A DNA stretch of 64,000 nt, taken from assembly GCA_965277415.1 (NCBI GenBank), contig CBDICS010000096.1, forward strand, positions 124,001-188,000, in the 5' to 3' direction. This document shows positions 54,110 to 63,054 of the stretch, piece after piece; within the stretch, counting starts at the first letter, position 1, and the number at the start of each line of letters is the position of its first letter. The stretch is from JAHDHW01 sp965277415. GTDB lineage: Bacteria > Bacteroidota > Bacteroidia > Chitinophagales > Saprospiraceae. The position numbers and the translations under genes are program-made. The notes beneath the pieces were generated by a model. It was not told the DNA's origin and did not search any database. It saw nothing but the letters and a program-made list of their open reading frames with translations.

Positions 54110-55597
54110 CTAATTATTAAACTGCACCCCGCGACCTGTATTTGGTACTAGGTGGATATTCAAATCGGTATTTTGTATTTGATTATTGAGATCGAGATCT
54201 TCGGATTGATAGCCTGAGCTGCCCAATTTTAGAATTAGTAGTGAGGCATCCGTGTTTTGTATCTGACCATTGCGATCTACATCCCCGCTGTACATACCAT
54301 AATAACCGCTGCCAAGATCGTCGATACCATTAAGGCCACCTTCTGTGTTGGCGATATCGGTCGTAAAATCATAGATTGCAGCAAGAGGCGTCAACTCCTG
54401 AAAAGCAGGAGTGATCACACCGATGTGATTGCGATGTTTTACGGCGACATAAAAGGAGTCGGCCGGAAAATTGGGAATCTTCAGTGGAGACAGGCCATCC
54501 ACATCGACAATATCCCCATCCTTTTGCAAGAGGCCAGTGACCGATTGCAAGATAGAATCCCGATTGGATTTTAAGCGTAGTTCCACCAGCACCCAATCAA
54601 TGATGGCTCCATTTCCCGTCACATCGAGCACAGCTTGGGTCGTCGAATCGCAGGGACAGTTGACCATAGTATAGCCCAAGGCAGTGTAAGGTTCGGTCAT
54701 CGGAATCACACCAGCAGTTCGCAAGTCATCTTTCATCAGACCACCTGTGTCGTAGGGACCACTGAGCAACACCTTGGGCGTCAATTGCAACTGTCCCGTG
54801 CTCAGAGCCCAGAGGGTGTCCAGCTCAGATACAGTATTGATTTGTACGGTATTAGATATAGTGTCCAAAGCATCGGCATTGCGTTGTTTCCAGCTTGTAT
54901 TATATTTCCAAGCTTGTAGATAAGCCTCATTGATACCATTGAGTTCGGCGTTAAAGTATTTCATAGTGTAGTCGATACTTAAGCCGGTATTAAAATATTC
55001 GATTTTGTAGTGTCGTTGAGCACTCGGCTGCCCATTGATTGTCTGCGTTTCATGTATTCTTCGAATGACAAAAGTACCGAGGTTATCAGCCGAGGTCATT
55101 GTCAATCCAATGTTAGCAGGATTGAGATTATTAGGTGCATTGAGATTGTTGCTTGTAATAACACTACCGCTATCTCCTTTAATTCGACTGCTTTCTGATT
55201 CATCCAGGATGTTCGCACCAGCGAAAAGAGTAATGTTTTTCCCATTCAAATCCAAATCACCACTCAGCATCTGTAGACTGGTGGAAGGGAAGAAAGTCAA
55301 GTCTGATTCTAATTGTACGCCATTGCTACTCTTATCTATTACCAGCTGATTAAAACTCGGGTTGCTCCCTCCTATTTTGGCCAAAGTATCAGCAACGGTT
55401 CCTCTCATGTATACCGTAGTACCTAGACCGGCACTATGAACACCATCAATGATAAGGTTTCCGTCCTGAATGACAACAGCAGCACTACCTCTAACCACCA
55501 TGTGACTTCCTGAACCGATAGTGAGCCCTTGTCCACTCAGCATAGAGATGGACAAGCTCACCAGGGTTGAAAAAATGAATATTCTTTTTAAATGCAT
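54110..55597 (-). CDS. Exported stalk-like protein with dockerin-like repeats
   Basis: 495 aa. Signal peptide (1-22, SMLSGQ). Beta-solenoid N-terminal half (VVRGSAAVVIQDGNLIIDG, LQMLSGDLDLNGKNITLF), a domain matching the 444-aa protein (NLGTFVIRRIHETQTINGQ, FNAELNGINEAYLQAW), a beta-domain (VLVELRLKSNRDSILQSVTG) and two Ca-binding dockerin-like loops at the C-terminus: SGDVDRNGQIQNTDASLL and EDLDLNNQIQNTDLNIH. No T9SS domain. Follows the 955-aa fibre gene by 222 bases and precedes the T9SS gene. The repeat order DxDxNxxIxxTD is that of dockerin type I, but no known cohesin partner is proven. Confidence 0.8.
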   Translation of the reverse strand: MHLKRIFIFSTLVSLSISMLSGQGLTIGSGSHMVVRGSAAVVIQDGNLIIDGVHSAGLGTTVYMRGTVADTLAKIGGSNPSFNQLVIDKSSNGVQLESDLTFFPSTSLQMLSGDLDLNGKNITLFAGANILDESESSRIKGDSGSVITSNNLNAPNNLNPANIGLTMTSADNLGTFVIRRIHETQTINGQPSAQRHYKIEYFNTGLSIDYTMKYFNAELNGINEAYLQAWKYNTSWKQRNADALDTISNTVQINTVSELDTLWALSTGQLQLTPKVLLSGPYDTGGLMKDDLRTAGVIPMTEPYTALGYTMVNCPCDSTTQAVLDVTGNGAIIDWVLVELRLKSNRDSILQSVTGLLQKDGDIVDVDGLSPLKIPNFPADSFYVAVKHRNHIGVITPAFQELTPLAAIYDFTTDIANTEGGLNGIDDLGSGYYGMYSGDVDRNGQIQNTDASLLILKLGSSGYQSEDLDLNNQIQNTDLNIHLVPNTGRGVQFNN

Positions 55598-55819
55598 AAT
55601 TTTTATTGAATGAATGAATAAATGAATGCCTTCTGGTATTTCATTTCCTATTTGAGAATCATTCCATTCATATGGAACTTCGATTTGGGATTATAGGTAT
55701 TAATCCCTTACTTAAGTAAGCATTGATGGCATTTTGCTTCCTAAAAGGATGATTGGCTACCCAAATGTCACCCATATTAAGCTGAGTACTACAATGATGA
55801 TATTGCTTTAATTGCCCTT

Positions 55820-58687
55820 TCATTTCTCACTTAGATCTTCAGATGAGTTGAATGTTGTTTTTGCATTTCCAATCATGGCTTCGAGCTTGGCAAAGGCGTT
55901 TTTCAATTCCTTCAACTCAGCCGTATTGTTTTCCATTTGTTGGTTTTTGTTTGCTATTTGTGCTTCTAGTTCTTTTACCCTTCTTTCTAAGGCGATATTA
56001 TTATCCTGTAAATCTTGATTTTTATCATTCAAAGCCCGAATCGCTTCTACCGTCATCGCATCATAAGTACCATAAGGGGTTTGTAGAAACCCGTTATTAT
56101 CTTCCTCTACTAAAGAAGGAAAAACTTCCTGTATGTTCTGTGCAGTGAAACCATAATGAACCCCTTCCGGACGTTTTGTACCCGTTTGCCTATCGTTCCA
56201 CTCATAGGTAATGCCTTGGAGGGAAAGCATTTTTTCCAGCATATCATGAGAAGAAAGCGCAGTGATATTTTTCTTGAGGCGAGCATCCGAGTTGGCGACC
56301 CAGCTACCTGCAGTTGTCTTGGAAGCTTCGCCTTCTACTTCCAGTCTATTAGTTGTGGCATTTCTTCCTACTCCAAATCTCCCCAAGGTGTCTAAAGAAG
56401 TACCGATATCAGTACCATCATTTATGACTATACTACTTCCCGGAGCATGGCCCTTGTGATAAAAGGTAGTTAGCCTTCCTGAAAGTTTATAAATCCAAAA
56501 ATTAGAACCAGCATGTGAACTGAACCAACCATTATTCCAATAGGCATCAAAACAAAGCCCAATGTTGTCGTGCGTCCAATTCAATTGTTGGAATACAGGA
56601 TAGTCATCATCAGAAGTTACTGCCTGGATATGAGGCCCGTCAGTGAAGCTTGCACTGGGACCATATAATTCAAGTTTAGCACTTCCTACAGTACCTACCT
56701 CCCTACCAATACCAACTTTCCCAGTGTTGTCAACGGCAATGCCTTCATTGCCCCCGTCATTGCTCAGCCAGTTGTTGTTCAGTTGGATGTTCTGGGTTGC
56801 GGTGTGATTGCCGAGGTTGTCCGCATCTAGGTAAGGTTTGAGATCGAGCGGGTCGCCCCCATTGGTCAGTCTAATGGTATCTGCAATCAAGCTGATCTGT
56901 TGAGAATCTACACTCACCCCCATCCCCTGATTTGTCCAGGAAAGTCCCCCTGAACCATTAGTAGCTAAGACTTGTCCATTGGTTCCGTCAACAGTCGGAA
57001 AGCTGTAGGCATTGTTGATATTGAAGGTACCATGTACTTTGAGGCTGTCGTTGGCGAAGTCTCCCCAGACCAAAGGGGTACTTGTACTGGAGTTGTCTAT
57101 GTACAATTTGTTGGTGGTCGTTTCATTTACCCCTGCCTCGTAGCCTATATATACCCCTCCTGCACCTGACCTATACCCTGCTTGATAGCCAAGGGCAGTT
57201 ACATTATCTCTAGCCTGAAACCCAGCTCTTCTCCCTACGAGCACAGAATTGCTCAAACTAAACTGCCGGCCGGTTTGATAACCTATCAAAACATTATTGG
57301 ACCCTGTACCTGTAACAAGTCCAGCCTCTTGTCCCACAAAAACATTGTTACCTCCGCTGGAAAGAGTTGTACCTGCATCCATTCCGATGGCAACATTCCC
57401 GCTACTATTGCCATTGGTGCTGGATAAAGTCCTAGCCCCAATAGCCACATTCCCAATAGATGTCGTATGATATCGAAGTGCATTTTCTCCAATGGCCGTA
57501 TTAAGGGAACCAGAGGTGAATGCAGCACCTGCGTTTTTGCCAATGAGCAAATTATTGCCTGTTGGTGCTAAGGTATTCCCCTGCATATTCCATCTTTCGC
57601 TTCCGTTGATATCAAAACGGATGATGTCATCATTGGGTGTTTTCTCTACTTGTATTTTGGTGTTGTTGTCCGCATCGGCAATAAAGGATTGAGAAGGTAG
57701 ATTATTCCACGTTACATTTCCCCCACCATCCGTAGTCAAGACATCACCAGCAGTGCCATCAGCATTGGGAAAGCTATAGTTTTCAAAAGATACCCCCGAA
57801 CTGGCAACAGATAGCCCTGTTCTTTGGGTTTTGGCAAATACTAGAAAGTTAAAATCACGGTTAAATCCTATGCTACTGGCACCGCCACTATAATTATTCA
57901 AGCCTGGGTAATTATGGGTGACAAATGCAGCAGTTGCATCAAAATAGACAGTATACACCGAATCTTTCTTTAACAAAACATCATTAAAATCCATAACCGT
58001 CGAACTGGTACTTCCACTTGCCAATAAACTTCCATTGGGCCCCTCTCCTCTTACTAAACCATAGTCCCATCCAGGAGTTCCTCCAAATATATTTCCTAAC
58101 TGAAAACTTGTGATATGCATATTGTCCGTGGCTGTGAAGGCTTGCCAGTCTCTTACACCCATTGATTGTGGCCATAAGCTCCCTGCTCCACCATTAGTGA
58201 TTACTGCAGAAGGTGAAGAAGCCTTGCCTACTCCCACCACGAAATCGTCTTGGGGAAATACCTTTATACCCACATTTCCGGTCGGTGAAATCTGTATCCC
58301 CCGAACCAGGGTATCAATCCCATCATAGGTCAACCAGTGGCCTTTCAAGTGGACATCTTGAGTTGCGATATGATCCCCTAAATTATCCCCACTACTACTA
58401 CCCATAATCGGGCTCCAGGAGTTTCCATCGTGGAAATAAAGACTGTTATAGGTGCTGTCAAAGACCATCAGGCCATGAGCAGGGTTAACAATGGCCATTC
58501 TTGCAGTAGAATCCATTCGGGGAATGAGTAAACCTTTATCAGTAGAAGCGATATCAAGCACTGCAGAACTGTCTGGTGAACTTCCAGTGGTATTGATCCC
58601 TACATTTTGTCCTATACTAATAGAAATATTAGTAAGCCATAAAACTAAAGCAATTAAGTATATATTTTTTTTCATTTTGAACATCAA
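55820..58687 (-). CDS. Large S74 fibre with YadA-like head repeats
   Basis: 955 aa; starts MMFKMKKNIYLIALVLW, ATG at 58675 is equally possible. Signal peptide ending ISIGQ, fibre N-terminus (VGINTTGSSPDSSAVLDIAS, STDKGLLIPRMDSTAR), beta-sandwich (about 150-320), and about eight trimeric-adhesin-head-like units (395-550: NTAIGENALRY, GNVAIGARTLSS, NNVFVGQEAGL, NNVLIGYQTGR, SVLVGRRAGF, TALGYQAGYRS, VYIGYEAGV). The C-terminus is an S74 chaperone (NSDARLKKNITALSS) and coiled coil, closely matching the 348-aa protein. Three 20-bp-phased repeats lie 75-125 bases upstream, next to the HTCS2 gene, a likely activator. Probable large trimeric surface fibre. Confidence 0.9.
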   Translation of the reverse strand: MMFKMKKNIYLIALVLWLTNISISIGQNVGINTTGSSPDSSAVLDIASTDKGLLIPRMDSTARMAIVNPAHGLMVFDSTYNSLYFHDGNSWSPIMGSSSGDNLGDHIATQDVHLKGHWLTYDGIDTLVRGIQISPTGNVGIKVFPQDDFVVGVGKASSPSAVITNGGAGSLWPQSMGVRDWQAFTATDNMHITSFQLGNIFGGTPGWDYGLVRGEGPNGSLLASGSTSSTVMDFNDVLLKKDSVYTVYFDATAAFVTHNYPGLNNYSGGASSIGFNRDFNFLVFAKTQRTGLSVASSGVSFENYSFPNADGTAGDVLTTDGGGNVTWNNLPSQSFIADADNNTKIQVEKTPNDDIIRFDINGSERWNMQGNTLAPTGNNLLIGKNAGAAFTSGSLNTAIGENALRYHTTSIGNVAIGARTLSSTNGNSSGNVAIGMDAGTTLSSGGNNVFVGQEAGLVTGTGSNNVLIGYQTGRQFSLSNSVLVGRRAGFQARDNVTALGYQAGYRSGAGGVYIGYEAGVNETTTNKLYIDNSSTSTPLVWGDFANDSLKVHGTFNINNAYSFPTVDGTNGQVLATNGSGGLSWTNQGMGVSVDSQQISLIADTIRLTNGGDPLDLKPYLDADNLGNHTATQNIQLNNNWLSNDGGNEGIAVDNTGKVGIGREVGTVGSAKLELYGPSASFTDGPHIQAVTSDDDYPVFQQLNWTHDNIGLCFDAYWNNGWFSSHAGSNFWIYKLSGRLTTFYHKGHAPGSSIVINDGTDIGTSLDTLGRFGVGRNATTNRLEVEGEASKTTAGSWVANSDARLKKNITALSSHDMLEKMLSLQGITYEWNDRQTGTKRPEGVHYGFTAQNIQEVFPSLVEEDNNGFLQTPYGTYDAMTVEAIRALNDKNQDLQDNNIALERRVKELEAQIANKNQQMENNTAELKELKNAFAKLEAMIGNAKTTFNSSEDLSEK

Positions 58688-58757
58688 TTTATTGATTAAT
58701 GAATTTTATGCTTAGGTGCATATTTAAAATACCATCAATCAAAGATTGCCCCTTTTG

Positions 58758-58817
58758 AGTGTTGAAAATGACAAGAAAGTGTTGAAAATGACAAGAATGC
58801 CTTGAAAATGAGTAAAT
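58758..58817. promoter_or_regulatory. Three 20-bp-phased direct repeats (operator)
   Basis: AGTGTTGAAAATGACAAGAA at 58758-58777 and again, identical, at 58778-58797, then a degenerate third unit at 58798-58817. The core TTGAAAATGA is exact in all three (58762-58771, 58782-58791, 58802-58811), spaced exactly 20 bp. The array sits upstream of the 955-aa fibre start and directly downstream of the AraC-type regulator gene; AraC proteins commonly bind direct repeats about two helical turns apart. A weak -7-like AATCTTTG (minus, 58747-58740) lies just downstream. Confidence 0.65.
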
Positions 58818-58867
58818 TGGAAATACTCGGATCAGATAACAAAAATCATCCACATATATTCCAAAGT

Positions 58868-61800
58868 TTAAGAAATAGAAGAGTGTTTATTTAGAAATTC
58901 CTGTGGATGTTTCCCAAATTCTGCCTCGAATAGTTTACTAAAATGAGTTAAACCTTCAAAGCCGATTTCGAAAGCAATTTCCTTAAGCGTATTGATTTCC
59001 CGGGTTTCCATAATATATTTGGCATGATGCAAACGAATAGAACGAATATATCGATTGGGTGGGAGGCCAGAGATTAGTTTAATTTTTTGTCGGAAAGAGC
59101 TATAACTAATTAATAATTCTTTGGCCAGATCTTCCAAAGTATAGTCTTTATTTTTGATTTCCCTTAAGGCAATGGTTTCTACCTCTTGTAGCCAGTCCAG
59201 ATCGGCTGGAGTGGGTTGGTAAATAGAAGTTGTTGGAGCGGATACTTTTATTTTTTCATCCTTGTTTTCAGAAACCAGCTCCGGTGCCGTAAATTTTCTG
59301 TTTTGTGCATTTGTCAATAAATTATTAATGCGCAATAAAAGCTCTTCAATATTAAAAGGCTTGATCATATAATCGTCCACTCCAATACGCAGTCCTTTTA
59401 ATTTGTCTTTTATATCCGCCCGGGCAGTCAGCAAAATAAACGGAATACCACAGAACTTATCTTCTGTTCTTACTTTTTTCAATAAAGTAAAACCATCCAT
59501 TTTGGGCATCATGACATCAGAGAGGATTAAATCAGGAGGGAGTGATTCTCTTAATAATTTCAAGGCTTCTTCTCCGTTAGTGGTGGTAAGGATATTATAA
59601 AGTGGGGAGAGGATGTTTTGTAAGTGCTGGAGTAATTCGGGATGATCTTCAACAAGGAGAATGGTTTTCTTTTCTTTGGAAAAAGGAACTGTAACAGCTT
59701 CGGATAAAAATGAACCTGTATTATTTTCCTTCCACTCCTCTTTAGGGGAGGTATTCGTGGCGTTAACTGTTTTTAATGGCAGGTAAAAACTAAATGTACT
59801 TCCTTTCCCTAATTCGGATTCGACTTGAATTTTTCCACCCATCAATTCCATCAACTCTTTACAGATAGCTAAACCAATTCCAGAGCCTCCTTCTAATTTC
59901 TCCTCCTTATTAGATTGGAAATATCTTTCGAAGACCTGAGCTAAATCATCCCGATAAATACCTCGTCCATTATCCTCTACTTTGAACTGCAATTCATGAG
60001 TGGTAGTCCACGCTGATTTTACCACAATCATTCCGTTTTCAGGCGTAAATTTTAAAGCATTGGACAATAGATTATTAATCACCATTTCCAATTTTGTTTC
60101 GTCTAGTTGAACAGTAATCTGTTCAGGTATATCTGATAAAAATTGAAAATTAATCCCTTTAGTTGCTGCACTAGATTGAAAAAGATTGACCGTTCTGTTT
60201 AAAAAATATTGTAAATCGATCGCTTTTTCTTCCAATTCTAACTTCCCGACTTCCAACTTTGACAAATCTAAAATCTCATTGATCAGGCGATTCATATCTT
60301 TTTTATTGGATTGAGCCGCTTCAATGTACTGCCTGATTTCAGCTTGATTAAACTTGTCCAGATTTTTGAGCAAATGCTCTAGTGGCAGGCCAATCAGTGT
60401 TAAAGGCGTGCGTAACTCATGAGAAATATTTGTAAAAAAACGGGATTTCATTTTATCCAGATCTCTCAATTGATTCGCTTCTTGCCGCACCAATAATTGT
60501 TGCGTTCTTCTTCTAAAAAAGAACCAGATTCCCAAACTAAGCACTATTATTGATAAGCTTACAAACCACCATTGCAAATAAAAGGGTCGCAATACCTGAA
60601 TGTCAATTTCCAGTGTATTGGCTGCATGTTGACGATTCCCATTCTGCGCTTTTACCTCCAACACATGTTTGCCATAAGGTAAATTACTGATATTGATTTG
60701 GTTAGTTGCTGTGCTTTGCCAATCGTATATCTCTTTGATCCGATAATGATAAACGCTATTTTTATTATGCTTATAATCTAAGAGTGCTAAGTTTAAATTA
60801 AAAATACGATCTCCGGGATTTAAGGTGATTTTATTGTTTTTTAACAAAGCATTCGTTTGATTCTCGAACACACCTTTTTCGCCAGAGAATTGCTGAAGTT
60901 CTGCAATAGCCAAAACCGGAGGACGCATTTTTTCGCGGGTATTTGCAAAATCCTTTGGATCAAAAGCAGTTAGTCCATCCAAGCCACCGAAGTATAATCT
61001 TCCATCTTTTCCTTTGAAATGCGCAATTCTATTAAACTCATTATGTGCTATGCCATTAGGTTTGAAGTACTTTTTTATTTGATAGTTTTTCTTATCCAGT
61101 TGCATCAAACCATCATCACTACTGATCCATAAGTAGTCAAAATCATCTTCATAGATGGCATGTAGGGAATTAGAAGAAAGTCCATCAGAGGTTGTGAATT
61201 GCTTGTAAACAGTAGACGATGGAAACTTGGATTTTAATAATTTATCCTCGTCATAAATTGGTCGACTTTTCAGGTCCAATCGAATTAATCCAGCATCACC
61301 TGTGGCTAACCAGAGCATGTCGTTTTGATCTTGATGCAAATGATGGAATTCATTAGCGGGTAAGTAAAATTCCCCTTTTTGTTTTTCATTATAAGTTGCT
61401 AATAAATTGCCAGATTGATCTACTAGGAATAAGCCCTGATTGGTGCAAAGCCAAACGGAGTGTTTATCTCTTTTTTGAAAAGCATAAATATTAAATTGAA
61501 TATCGGGATCAAAAGGCAAAGAAGCCTTGATACTAATTTGGCTCGTAGCCGGGTCTAAAGCATGAACAAGACCTTTCGTCGTACCAAGCCAAATTTCCCC
61601 ATTATCTGCTTCGAATAAAGACCAGATTAAAGGCGTCATTTCTATTGGAAAAATAGTCCGCTTTTTTTCACCAAACTCATATTTAATTAGGTCTGTATTT
61701 TCATTATACCAGATATTTCCTTTCTGATCTTCTAAAAAAGAAGTAAAACGTTGATCCGTATGGATAATTGAAATGGCTCTATCCGCTTTCATACGCCCCA

Positions 61801-62923
61801 TTCCGTAAACAGTGGAAAACCATAAGACATCGGTCTTATCTTTGATGATTCCCCTCATAGAGTTTTTAATAGAACCGTTAAAAAATTGTTGGGTTTCAAA
61901 ATTGACTGGTTCTAAAGTAATCGCCACTAAACCATTTTTCCTGCTACTGGTCCAGGTCGTCTCCTGATCAAATAAAAATGGATTATCTCCAATATTACTC
62001 AGGTTTTCATCATATTCGTAAACTTGTTTTCCATCAGGGGAAAAAACACTTACCCTTCCGCCAGTTCTCAACCAAAAAAGTTGTTGGTATGGGTTGTAAG
62101 CAGCTTGTTCAATTCGCTCCTTTATAGGCTCAGCATTAAAATCATGACTTTTATCCAGATTGGGATTAAAATAATTACAAAGGGTGAGATTATAGGTCAT
62201 ACCTAAGATTGGGCTCCGTACAATTTTATCTGTCCCATTCTTTAATTTCCAGTTTTGCTCTATATTTAATTGAGCTATAATTTTTCCTTTTTTATTTATT
62301 TTATAGATAAAAAGTTCTTCAGAAGAAAGATGATTTATAAATAAAAAGTGTCCGTCTCTCTGTAAACGGATATTATTTATTTTTTGAATTTCAGAAGGAA
62401 TGTTAAACGTTTGAAACCCGACTTCACTGCGATAGATAAATGCAGCTTTAATTGACTGACAATAAATAAAAATAGATTGATCTGTCAGTTGTTTGACGTA
62501 AGATATCTCCTCTACCTGAAAGGGTAATTGGTCTCCAAAAAACTCAAAAAGGCTGTGGACTTTACCACTTTGTGGGTGGAATAAATTGATTTCAACTTTA
62601 CTAAAAGGATGTTCATACTTCCCATTTGTTTTCAATAGCCAGAGCTTACCAGCTCCGTCTTCCATAATTCCTTGAATTATGTTAAACTGCAGACCAGGCA
62701 GATTGTCTTTGGTATATACCTTAAACTCCCTACCATCAAATCGATTGAGTCCATATTGAGTGCCGATCCACATGAAGCCTTTAGAGTCTTTGTGAATAGC
62801 ATAAACATCATTGCTGGATAGACCATCTTCAGTTGTATACGTTTTTACTTTGGGGATATAGTTCTGTGTATACGCAAGGTGTGATATTGCGGGGAATAAC
62901 AGAATAAATATCCATCTTTTCAT
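58868..62923 (-). CDS. Hybrid two-component sensor/regulator (HTCS2)
   Basis: 1351 aa. Signal peptide (1-19, LAYTQ), Reg_prop propellers (motifs GFMWIGTQYGLNRFDG, IWLGTTKGLVHAL, LWISSDDGLMQLDKKN), Y_Y_Y domain (about 710-770), a membrane helix (about 778-800, WWFVSLSIIVLSLGIWFFF), HisKA with SHELRTP (His835), HATPase with DNGRGI and GGSGIGLAI, receiver with acceptor in LSDVMMP (Asp1136) and C-terminal AraC HTH (about 1260-1345, YSSFRQKIKLISGLPPNRYI). Parallel to HTCS1 but only moderately similar, so they sense different ligands. Likely target: the fibre cassette 55820-52799, whose promoter has the phased repeats next to this gene. Confidence 0.95.
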   Translation of the reverse strand: MKRWIFILLFPAISHLAYTQNYIPKVKTYTTEDGLSSNDVYAIHKDSKGFMWIGTQYGLNRFDGREFKVYTKDNLPGLQFNIIQGIMEDGAGKLWLLKTNGKYEHPFSKVEINLFHPQSGKVHSLFEFFGDQLPFQVEEISYVKQLTDQSIFIYCQSIKAAFIYRSEVGFQTFNIPSEIQKINNIRLQRDGHFLFINHLSSEELFIYKINKKGKIIAQLNIEQNWKLKNGTDKIVRSPILGMTYNLTLCNYFNPNLDKSHDFNAEPIKERIEQAAYNPYQQLFWLRTGGRVSVFSPDGKQVYEYDENLSNIGDNPFLFDQETTWTSSRKNGLVAITLEPVNFETQQFFNGSIKNSMRGIIKDKTDVLWFSTVYGMGRMKADRAISIIHTDQRFTSFLEDQKGNIWYNENTDLIKYEFGEKKRTIFPIEMTPLIWSLFEADNGEIWLGTTKGLVHALDPATSQISIKASLPFDPDIQFNIYAFQKRDKHSVWLCTNQGLFLVDQSGNLLATYNEKQKGEFYLPANEFHHLHQDQNDMLWLATGDAGLIRLDLKSRPIYDEDKLLKSKFPSSTVYKQFTTSDGLSSNSLHAIYEDDFDYLWISSDDGLMQLDKKNYQIKKYFKPNGIAHNEFNRIAHFKGKDGRLYFGGLDGLTAFDPKDFANTREKMRPPVLAIAELQQFSGEKGVFENQTNALLKNNKITLNPGDRIFNLNLALLDYKHNKNSVYHYRIKEIYDWQSTATNQINISNLPYGKHVLEVKAQNGNRQHAANTLEIDIQVLRPFYLQWWFVSLSIIVLSLGIWFFFRRRTQQLLVRQEANQLRDLDKMKSRFFTNISHELRTPLTLIGLPLEHLLKNLDKFNQAEIRQYIEAAQSNKKDMNRLINEILDLSKLEVGKLELEEKAIDLQYFLNRTVNLFQSSAATKGINFQFLSDIPEQITVQLDETKLEMVINNLLSNALKFTPENGMIVVKSAWTTTHELQFKVEDNGRGIYRDDLAQVFERYFQSNKEEKLEGGSGIGLAICKELMELMGGKIQVESELGKGSTFSFYLPLKTVNATNTSPKEEWKENNTGSFLSEAVTVPFSKEKKTILLVEDHPELLQHLQNILSPLYNILTTTNGEEALKLLRESLPPDLILSDVMMPKMDGFTLLKKVRTEDKFCGIPFILLTARADIKDKLKGLRIGVDDYMIKPFNIEELLLRINNLLTNAQNRKFTAPELVSENKDEKIKVSAPTTSIYQPTPADLDWLQEVETIALREIKNKDYTLEDLAKELLISYSSFRQKIKLISGLPPNRYIRSIRLHHAKYIMETREINTLKEIAFEIGFEGLTHFSKLFEAEFGKHPQEFLNKHSSIS

Positions 62924-63054
62924 TGTAGAAGCCTTTGTTAGACTTATACGAAGCTATTAGGGAGTGGGTTGCCTATAGCTTTTTTAGATAAAAATGGCTT
63001 AATGAGATTTTTCGCCCCTTATCTAGTAGTCAAGAAAAGCAATACCATGGTATC

